In this document: positions 33,089-39,022 of the stretch, one piece after another
Layout of the letters: each line of letters opens with the position of its first letter
Position numbering within the stretch: the stretch's first letter is position 1
NCBI GenBank assembly: GCA_016926255.1
Contig: JAFGOY010000025.1
Coordinates: 1-39,022 of the forward strand
Direction of reading: 5' to 3'
Source of the DNA: Anaerolineae bacterium
GTDB lineage: Bacteria > Chloroflexota > Anaerolineae > Aggregatilineales > UBA3940
Length of the DNA stretch: 39,022 nt
Program-made: the position numbers and the translations under genes
The notes under the pieces: generated by a model
The model's database searches: none
Told to the model about the DNA's origin: nothing
Seen by the model: only the letters and a program-made list of their open reading frames with translations

Positions 33089-34393
33089 GTGGATCAGGAC
33101 GGGGTAATCAAGACAACGTTAGACAACGGGCTGAAGGTGTTGATCAACGAGGCGCACCATGCGCCCGTTGCTTCGTTTTGGGTATGGTATCGAGTTGGCA
33201 GCCGCAACGAAGTGCCCGGAATTACCGGAATCTCGCACTGGGTCGAGCATATGCAGTTCAAGGGAACTGAAAAGTACCCCGGCGACGAAGTCGACCGGCT
33301 GATCTCCCGCGTGGGCGGCCATTGGAACGCGATGACCTTCTACGATTGGACGGCCTACTACGAGGTCATGCCCGCCAACCAGATCGATCTGGGCCTCGAC
33401 CTCGAAGCAGATCGCATGGTCAACGGCCTTTACGACCCCGAAGAAGTCGAATCGGAGCGGACGGTGATCCTCTCCGAGCGCAGCGGCTCGGAAAACTCCC
33501 CGGTCTGGCTGCTCTACGAGGAGATGCTCAGCGCGGCGTTTCGCGTCCACCCGTACCGGGTGCCGGTGATCGGGGAGCGGATCGACCTGCAAACGATAAC
33601 CCGCGACGATCTCTACAACCACTACCGCCGCTACTATGTCCCTAACAATGCGACGGCAGTTATGGTCGGCGACATCAATGCAGAAGAAGCGCTGGAAAAG
33701 ATCGAGCGGTTGTTTGGCGGCATCCCTGCCGGTGATCCCATTCCAGAAGTCAACCGCCCGGAGCCGCCCCAGTTTGGGGAACGCCGGGTCACATTGAACC
33801 GGGAAGGGCAAACGGCCTTTGTTAGTGTATCGTACAGGGCATACGAAACTGCCCACCCCGATTTCTTCGCCCTGACCATTGTCGACAGCATCCTGGCCGG
33901 GGCCAGCAGCCTCAACTTCATGAGCACCTCCGACACATCGAACAAAACGTCGCGGCTGTACCGGGGTCTGGTCGAAACGGAGCTGGCTGCCGGGGTCGGC
34001 GGTGGACTGATCGCCACCATCGACCCGTATCTGTATTCGATCACGGCGACGGTGCGCGACGGGCGCACCTGCGAGGAAGTCGAAGAGGCGCTCGATAATG
34101 AATTAGAGCGCATGGCATCAGGTGATATCAGCTTACAGGAGTTCGAGAAGGCCCGGAAGCAGGCCAAGGCGCTGTTCGCCTACGACAGCGAGAGTGTTTC
34201 CAGCCAGGGGTTCTGGCTTGGATTTGCCGAAACGCTGACCGGAAGTTACGACTGGTTCAACGATTATCTCGACCGGCTGATGGCCGTCACGCTCGATGAT
34301 GTACGCCGGGTCGCTGCCGAGGTGTTCCATCCACACCGGCGGACGGTCGGCTGGTATTTGCCAACCGGCCACGGCGATCAGGGAGAACTGTAA
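33089..34393 (+). CDS. M16 zinc peptidase, catalytic subunit
   Basis: A 434-aa M16B (processing-peptidase-like) metallopeptidase. The inverted zinc motif H-x2-E-H is intact at H50-W-V-E-H54 in ISHWVEHMQFKG, and the distal zinc ligand is E130 (VILSE). YEVMPANQIDLGLDLEADRM is typical. The two-lobed M16 fold usually works as a dimer, and the next gene encodes the partner. The start is GTG at 33089 with GGAG 11 bases ahead. Role is probably peptide turnover or processing; substrate unknown. Confidence 0.92.
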   Translation: MDQDGVIKTTLDNGLKVLINEAHHAPVASFWVWYRVGSRNEVPGITGISHWVEHMQFKGTEKYPGDEVDRLISRVGGHWNAMTFYDWTAYYEVMPANQIDLGLDLEADRMVNGLYDPEEVESERTVILSERSGSENSPVWLLYEEMLSAAFRVHPYRVPVIGERIDLQTITRDDLYNHYRRYYVPNNATAVMVGDINAEEALEKIERLFGGIPAGDPIPEVNRPEPPQFGERRVTLNREGQTAFVSVSYRAYETAHPDFFALTIVDSILAGASSLNFMSTSDTSNKTSRLYRGLVETELAAGVGGGLIATIDPYLYSITATVRDGRTCEEVEEALDNELERMASGDISLQEFEKARKQAKALFAYDSESVSSQGFWLGFAETLTGSYDWFNDYLDRLMAVTLDDVRRVAAEVFHPHRRTVGWYLPTGHGDQGEL

Positions 34394-34394
34394 G

Positions 34395-35675
34395 ATGACA
34401 CCACCTTCGAACAACAGCGCCTTACCAGGGCCGGATGATATCCTTCGCAGGGAACTCAACAACGGGATTACGGTGCTGGCCCGTGAAAACTTTTCCAGTC
34501 CCGCGGTGGTGGTCAGCGGGCTGCTGCGAGCCGGATCGCTGCTCGAGCCTCCCGAAAAGGCCGGGCTTGCCAGCTTCCACAGTTCGCTGATGATGCGCGG
34601 CACGGAGCAGCATCGCTTCGACGAATTATACGAAGAGATCGAGGGTATTGGAGCCAGCCTGTCGTTTGGCAGCGGTGGGCACACCTATCGCTTCAGCAGC
34701 AAAAGCCTGGCCGAAGACCTGCCGCAGATGCTCAATCTTACCGCCGAAGTGATCTGCCAGCCGACCTTTCCCGAAGAACATGTTGAACGGGTACGCGGGC
34801 AGATCATGACCTCGCTGCAAATGCGTGCTCACAATACACGCAGCATGGCCGCGCTCAAATTCATCGAACTGGCCTACCCGGATGGACATCCTTACGGGCG
34901 CAGCGTCAACGGTTATCTCGACACCATCCCGGCAATCACCCGCGATGATATTGTCAGCTTTCATAAAAACCTCGGGCCTCACAAGGCCGTCATTGTCGTC
35001 GTCGGGGCGGTAAAAGCAGAAGAAGCTGTCCGCCTCGTGAAAGACGCCCTCGGCCAGTGGGAGAATCCGCAGCAGCCGGACATCTTATCAGCGCCGGATG
35101 CCCTGCGTCTTACGACCCCCCGCCGCGAACACGTCTTGATCCCCGGTAAAACCCAGTCAGACCTTGTCCTGGGATTCCCCGGCCCGGCCCGTGCCAATCC
35201 TGATTTCCACGCAGCGCGGTTGGCAAACAGCATCCTGGGCGAGTTCGGGATGTATGGCCGCCTGGGTGACGCTGTCCGCAAGGCGCAGGGATTGGCCTAT
35301 TATTCCTACAGCCGGATGACCGGTGGCTTTGGTCCCGGCCCCTGGCGGGTGATCGCCGGGGTTGCGCCGGAGAAGGTCGAACAGGCAGTGGAGACGATCC
35401 GCGAGGAAATCCGCCGCATTGTCGATGAACCTGTCAGCGATGAGGAACTGGCCGAGAACAGGGCTTATTTCAAGGGCCAACTGGTGTTGAGTCTGGAAAC
35501 CAACGAGGGTGTCGCCGAGAGCATCAAGTTGATGGAGATGCACGACCTGGGCCTCGATTACCTGTGCCGGTATGCCGCCATGATCGATGCGATCACAATC
35601 GAGCAGATTCAAAAAGCCGCCGCCAACTACCTCGATCCAGATGCCTACGCGCTGGCCGTCGCCGGGCCTGATTAA
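34395..35675 (+). CDS. M16 peptidase-like partner subunit, zinc motif lost
   Basis: A 426-aa M16-family protein starting one base after the preceding stop, with GGGAG ahead of ATG 34395. The region that should carry H-x2-E-H reads ASFHSSLMMRG, so the metal ligands are missing. The C-terminal lobe keeps MYGRLGDAVRKAQGLAYYSYS, the Arg/Tyr region that completes the active site across the dimer. This arrangement fits the non-catalytic subunit of a two-gene M16B peptidase, as in mitochondrial MPP and paired bacterial M16 genes. Confidence 0.9.
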   Translation: MTPPSNNSALPGPDDILRRELNNGITVLARENFSSPAVVVSGLLRAGSLLEPPEKAGLASFHSSLMMRGTEQHRFDELYEEIEGIGASLSFGSGGHTYRFSSKSLAEDLPQMLNLTAEVICQPTFPEEHVERVRGQIMTSLQMRAHNTRSMAALKFIELAYPDGHPYGRSVNGYLDTIPAITRDDIVSFHKNLGPHKAVIVVVGAVKAEEAVRLVKDALGQWENPQQPDILSAPDALRLTTPRREHVLIPGKTQSDLVLGFPGPARANPDFHAARLANSILGEFGMYGRLGDAVRKAQGLAYYSYSRMTGGFGPGPWRVIAGVAPEKVEQAVETIREEIRRIVDEPVSDEELAENRAYFKGQLVLSLETNEGVAESIKLMEMHDLGLDYLCRYAAMIDAITIEQIQKAAANYLDPDAYALAVAGPD

Positions 35676-35693
35676 TCGCCAGGAGAAAACGAC

Positions 35694-36056
35694 TTGCTCC
35701 GAACAGGCGTTGATATCATAGAGGTAAGCCGGATACAGCAGGCCGTCGAGCGTCACGGCGAGCGGTTCTTCGAACGCATCTACACCGCCAACGAACGCAC
35801 CCACTGTGGCGAACGCTATCCCTCGCTGGCGGCCCGATTCGCTGCCAAAGAAGCAGTCGCCAAAGCGCTGGGCACAGGGATCGGCTATGTGGCATTTCGC
35901 GAGATCGAGATCGTCAACGATCCACAGGGCCGCCCCGACGTGGTGCTTCACGGCTCGGCGGCTGAACTGGCACAATCACTTGGGCTGGCAGCCTGGGCGG
36001 TCAGTCTCTCACATACTACTGATTATGCAGTTGCGTCCGTTGTGGCAATGGATTAA
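35694..36056 (+). CDS. acpS: Holo-[acyl-carrier-protein] synthase
   Basis: A 120-aa AcpS that transfers 4'-phosphopantetheine from CoA to acyl carrier protein, needed for fatty-acid synthesis. The metal-binding GVDIIEV (D7) and the FAAKEAVAKALG motif are present, and the C-terminal SLSHTTDYAVASV strand is standard. Length matches the family. The start is TTG at 35694 with AGGAG 8 bases ahead. It lies 18 bases after the M16 pair. Confidence 0.95.
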   Translation: MLRTGVDIIEVSRIQQAVERHGERFFERIYTANERTHCGERYPSLAARFAAKEAVAKALGTGIGYVAFREIEIVNDPQGRPDVVLHGSAAELAQSLGLAAWAVSLSHTTDYAVASVVAMD

Positions 36057-36083
36057 CATCTCATCACACAGTCGGGAGGGGCA

Positions 36084-36977
36084 ATGAGTTCTTGGGATAT
36101 TGTCTGGATGATCGGGGTTTCGATGCTCATGCTGCTGGCTGGCTGTGCCGCTCCATCGCCCGGAACACCAGCCGGTGAGCCGACCGCAGCCACCATCGCC
36201 GAAGCGCCGCTCCCGCCGACACCTCTTCCAACCTTTACACCTCTGCCCATCGTCGAACCAACGGCCACGCCCAGCCCGCCCGCCAAACTGACCGTCGAAG
36301 AACTCAGCCAGCAGCTCGATCCGCTCGGCGGTGGCAACTCGTGCCCACTTCCCTGCTACGGCGGGCTGATGGTCGGGCAGGCCAACCTGAATGACGCCCT
36401 CGAATTTTATTCAAAACTGGGAATCGGCACATCTGATCTCATGCCCGGCGACTACGACGACGTTCGCTCAGGGACAGGTCATCTCCATGCCTGGCTGAAC
36501 AAAGCTAGCGACCAGGCGGAGGCACAGGCAGCGGGCTACGCGCCGCCGCTGGTTGACATCGTTCTCCAGGATGGACTGGTACACCAGCTTTACATCGGGT
36601 GGTCACAGCTTCCGGATATACTTGACGCGGCACGCATCGTCGGGGCACTTGGCGAGCCAGATGTGCTCGAAGGGGCCGTCATTCAAGACGAGGAAGTATC
36701 GACTTACATGCTCCGGCTGATCTACACCACCCATCAGGCTGATCTTGTATATTATGGTTCGCCGGTAACCGGTGCAGGCTTTCCCCAGATTTGCGTCAAC
36801 CCGGACACCGTTCAGCAGGTTTTATTTGGCGTCTGGGAACTGGAAACCGGCCCAATAGAGGGATTTGCCCTCAGCGATCATTTGCGGCCCGCCGAAGAGT
36901 CGCTGGGTGCATCGAAAAGCGATGTCACCGCCCGGCTTGGAACCGGGCAGTGCCTGGACATTCCAGCAACCCCTTAA
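36084..36977 (+). CDS. Putative lipoprotein with Thr/Pro linker, function unknown
   Basis: A 297-aa protein with a lipoprotein signal ending LLAGC (cysteine at residue 21). A Thr/Pro-rich linker (about 25-66) tethers the folded part. The mature domain contains CPLPCYGG and several cysteines and Trp-rich strands; I do not recognise a family. GGGAGGGG stands 3-4 bases before the ATG. It is the last gene of the rightward run and converges on RNase J with a 2-base gap. Confidence 0.75.
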   Translation: MSSWDIVWMIGVSMLMLLAGCAAPSPGTPAGEPTAATIAEAPLPPTPLPTFTPLPIVEPTATPSPPAKLTVEELSQQLDPLGGGNSCPLPCYGGLMVGQANLNDALEFYSKLGIGTSDLMPGDYDDVRSGTGHLHAWLNKASDQAEAQAAGYAPPLVDIVLQDGLVHQLYIGWSQLPDILDAARIVGALGEPDVLEGAVIQDEEVSTYMLRLIYTTHQADLVYYGSPVTGAGFPQICVNPDTVQQVLFGVWELETGPIEGFALSDHLRPAEESLGASKSDVTARLGTGQCLDIPATP

Positions 36978-36979
36978 AG

Positions 36980-38689
36980 CTAGACTTCGTTGATAAACGT
37001 AAAGATCATCGGGCGGCGCTTGAGTTCCGAATAGAAATACTTACCAAGCTGTTTCTCGATCTTTCGCCGGATAGTGCGCTGCGATGTGTCACCATCGCTG
37101 GTCAGGACGTCGATGATTACATCCTGAGCGCCATCCATCAACCCCTGGGCTTCGCGCAAATATACGAATCCGCGTGAGATGAATTCCGGCTCGCCGATGA
37201 TCTGGCGGGTGTCCCGGTCGAGCGTCAGGTTGGCGATGACGAAGCCATCGCGCCCCAGCAGTTCCCGGTCACGCAGCACAATCGGCCCGATATCCCCGAC
37301 ACCCGTGCCATCGACAAAAACGTACCCGCCGGGTATCCGCTCACCAACTTCCATCGAGTCTGCGGTGAATGTCAGCATGGTGCCGTTTTCGACCACAGCG
37401 ATATTCTCCGGCGGAATGCCCAGGTCAACCGCCATCTTCCGGTGCTGGTGAAGGTGCCGAAGCTCCCCGTGTACGGGGACCATGAACTTTGGCCGTATCA
37501 TGTTGATCATCAGCTTCATTTCTTCCTGAGCAGCATGCCCGGAGACATGCACCGGGGCAATAGGATCGTAGATCACCTCGGCCCCGCGCTGGATCAGCTT
37601 ATTGATGGTACGATAGACCATTTCTTCATTGCCCGGAATGGGGTGGGAAGAGAGGATGATCGTGTCGTCCTCTTCGACTTCAATATCATTGTGCTGTCCG
37701 GTCGATAAACGCCCCAGCCCGGCTAACGGTTCCCCTTGAGCGCCGGTGGTCATGATGACAACCTTGTGATTCGGTAGGTTGTTCGCCGCGCCAATTTCGA
37801 CCACCTGAGAGGAGGGGATATCAAGATAGCCGAGAGAACGTGCTAATTTCACGTTTTCAACCATGCTGTACCCCTGGACGGCGATCTTTCTCCCGTGCCG
37901 CTGGGCAGCATTTGCTACCTGCTGAACACGCGAGATGAGCGAAGCAAACGTCGCAACGATGATCCGCCCTGGAGCTTTCACAAAGATATCGTCAAGTGCC
38001 TCGTCGATCACCGACTCGGAGGTCGTCCAACCTGGGACATCAGCATTGGTACTGTCGGCAAACAACGCCAGAACGCCGCGCTGCGAGAAATCTGTCAGCT
38101 TACCGAAATCGGTCGGCCAGTTATCGACCGGGGTATGGTCGATCTTGTAGTCGGAAGTATGGACAACCAGCCCAACCGGGGTCGTGATCCCCAGCCCGAC
38201 ACTGTCCGGAATGCTGTGACAAACATGGAAAAACTCGACCAGGAACGGCCCCATTTTGATCCTGTCGCCTGCCTGGATGGTAACCAGGGTTACCTGATCG
38301 AGAAGGTGGGCATTGTCGAGCTTGACTTCCAGCAGGCCGCGCGTCATGGCGGTTGCATAGACCGGCGCATGTACATGCTCCATCACATGAGCAATCGCGC
38401 CGGTATGATCTTCATGTCCATGCGTGATGATAACCCCTCTGATGGTATCGAGTCGATCCATGATGTAGGCGAAATCGGGAATGATCAGGTCAATACCGAG
38501 CATGTCGTTATCAGGGAACATAATGCCGGTATCAATGATGATCGAATCATGTGACGTTCTGGTCACATATTCCATGATCATCATGTTTTTCCCAATTTCC
38601 CCCAGGCCCCCCAGGGGAACTACTCGTAAAAACTCGTCAGGTGGTTTTTTTTCACTGTATTCGTTCTTTTTCGTCTTACCTTTCGACAC
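36980..38689 (-). CDS. rnj: Ribonuclease J
   Basis: A 569-aa beta-CASP metallo-beta-lactamase RNase, with 5'-to-3' exo- and endonuclease activity in mRNA decay and rRNA maturation. The zinc site is H90-G-H-E-D-H95. VHTSDYKID, HTGEP-like AQGEPLAGL, HVSGHAAQEE and FMVPVHGELRHL complete the site, followed by a C-terminal dimerisation domain (FFY/RRPMI end). The N-terminus is Lys-rich. The start is GTG at 38689 with AGAGGA 10 bases upstream. The leader contains a strong terminator 38 bases upstream of the start (38727-38761), suggesting attenuation or an independent small RNA. Confidence 0.95.
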   Translation of the reverse strand: MSKGKTKKNEYSEKKPPDEFLRVVPLGGLGEIGKNMMIMEYVTRTSHDSIIIDTGIMFPDNDMLGIDLIIPDFAYIMDRLDTIRGVIITHGHEDHTGAIAHVMEHVHAPVYATAMTRGLLEVKLDNAHLLDQVTLVTIQAGDRIKMGPFLVEFFHVCHSIPDSVGLGITTPVGLVVHTSDYKIDHTPVDNWPTDFGKLTDFSQRGVLALFADSTNADVPGWTTSESVIDEALDDIFVKAPGRIIVATFASLISRVQQVANAAQRHGRKIAVQGYSMVENVKLARSLGYLDIPSSQVVEIGAANNLPNHKVVIMTTGAQGEPLAGLGRLSTGQHNDIEVEEDDTIILSSHPIPGNEEMVYRTINKLIQRGAEVIYDPIAPVHVSGHAAQEEMKLMINMIRPKFMVPVHGELRHLHQHRKMAVDLGIPPENIAVVENGTMLTFTADSMEVGERIPGGYVFVDGTGVGDIGPIVLRDRELLGRDGFVIANLTLDRDTRQIIGEPEFISRGFVYLREAQGLMDGAQDVIIDVLTSDGDTSQRTIRRKIEKQLGKYFYSELKRRPMIFTFINEV

Positions 38690-38883
38690 TACTATTTTTT
38701 CCTCTTAAATCTACTATCGTACTGTTAAAAAAAGGGCTTGAGAGGTTCCATCTCAAGCCCTAAAGTTTCTAATTGAGTTTGTCTGGTTTTGTAATTGTGT
38801 TAATCTGCAACAGATTATTTCCAGCTAAAAATCTCAGATAGCATTCAGGCTAACGCAATGGTTACCAACACTCTCGTTTATTG
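38690..38883 (-). ncRNA. RNase J leader or terminated small RNA (candidate)
   Basis: The 333 bases right of rnj contain no convincing gene. A leftward promoter (38890-38919) would start a transcript near 38883. About 125 bases on it meets a terminator at 38727-38761, before the rnj start. Within it TAATCTG/CAGATTA (7 bp, 3-base loop, about 38803-38819) forms a hairpin. The product is either a premature-termination leader for rnj or a small RNA of about 150 bases. Confidence 0.4.
38727..38761 (-). terminator. Strong intrinsic terminator upstream of rnj
   Basis: AGGGCTTGAGA and TCTCAAGCCCT form an 11-bp perfect stem with a 7-base loop. On the minus strand it is followed by seven Ts. It stands 38 bases before the rnj GTG and so inside any transcript starting at the 38890-38919 promoter. 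Confidence 0.85.
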
Positions 38884-38889
38884 CCCATA

Positions 38890-38919
38890 AGTTTAGCACA
38901 TTGTATGGATAAAAAACAA
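38890..38919 (-). promoter_or_regulatory. Candidate promoter for the rnj leader
   Basis: On the minus strand TTGTTT, an 18-base spacer and TAAACT preceded by TG-C (extended -10). The -35 falls in the T-tract of the terminator at 38905-38941. Confidence 0.45.
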
Positions 38920-38941
38920 CGCACCCAGAAATGTGGGGTGC
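38905..38941 (-). terminator. Terminator of an upstream leftward gene beyond the window
   Basis: GCACCC and GGGTGC pair over a 9-base loop and on the minus strand are followed by GTTGTTTTTT. A second hairpin, GCATTTC/GAAATGC, adjoins at about 38940-38964. It probably ends a leftward gene lying right of the window. Confidence 0.6.
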
Positions 38942-39022
38942 ATTTCACTTCAGTGCGGAAATGCGATAGGCTAAGGCATCCTGAAGCAGAAAGTGATGCC
39001 AGATGCCAAACAAACGGGAAGA

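Noticed and set aside
34296-34394. Longer N-terminus for the second M16 protein
   Set aside because: It lies wholly inside the preceding gene; GGGAG supports ATG 34395.
38765-38860. Nine-codon leader peptide in the rnj leader
   Set aside because: No ribosome binding site and no regulatory codon run.
1-39022. tRNA, rRNA, prophage or defence genes
   Set aside because: No cloverleaf, rRNA segment, phage or nuclease-defence motif was found on either strand.

Overview
The window looks like a chromosomal segment of a Chloroflexota bacterium, most likely of the Anaerolineae type. The reasons are: Thr/Pro-rich linkers behind lipobox signals in secreted proteins; a glycosyltransferase-type membrane protein with a beta-rich C-terminal domain; a PPi-type phosphofructokinase beside an ATP-type one; RNase J, RqcH and a T-box leader in a moderately GC-rich genome; and GTG/TTG starts with clear GGAGG-like ribosome binding sites. 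The lineage is an inference from style and gene content; no 16S or tRNA gene is present. I see no phage, IS element, CRISPR array or plasmid gene.

Layout. (1) 1-10191: the 3' part of a membrane glycosyltransferase-like gene (+), then a leftward block: dnaE, ATP-type pfkA, PPi-type pfk, sbcC. (2) 10406-14079: a rightward four-gene cluster: a DUF6174-like membrane protein, mutM, a membrane protein with an internal duplication, and a trypsin-fold protease. (3) 14076-20447, leftward: a CheY-like regulator, a degenerate receiver-GAF protein and a lipoprotein; then lepB; then valS behind a Val-specific T-box. (4) 20919-24884: a small conserved-looking 82-aa gene with a near-consensus promoter, then leftward comEA plus an RNA methyltransferase and citrate synthase, and rightward tsaE plus a tiny membrane ORF. 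(5) 24893-31386: a Ste24-type protease with UDP-GlcNAc 2-epimerase (leftward), rqcH (rightward), and two GT4 glycosyltransferases (leftward). (6) 31724-36977: a rightward run of ugd, an M16 peptidase pair, acpS and a lipoprotein. (7) 36980-38689: RNase J, leftward, with an unusual leader containing a strong terminator.

How the genes fit together: most are housekeeping (replication, repair, glycolysis, TCA entry, translation quality control, tRNA modification, protein secretion). wecB, ugd and the two GT4 enzymes together suggest cell-surface polysaccharide synthesis. The most interesting signals are mainly at the RNA/DNA level: the T-box; a multi-helix leader before ugd; a terminator inside the RNase J leader; a triple-hairpin intergenic element after rqcH; a 17-bp palindrome over the promoter of the response-regulator operon; and divergent promoters that share the same bases between rqcH and the Ste24 protease. 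At the protein level, the tandem ATP/PPi phosphofructokinases, the intact PHP metal site of DnaE, the Glu-Arg variant of the RqcH Asp-Arg motif, the duplicated module in the 12080-12973 protein and the degenerate receiver-GAF protein stand out. No clearly new multi-gene system was found.
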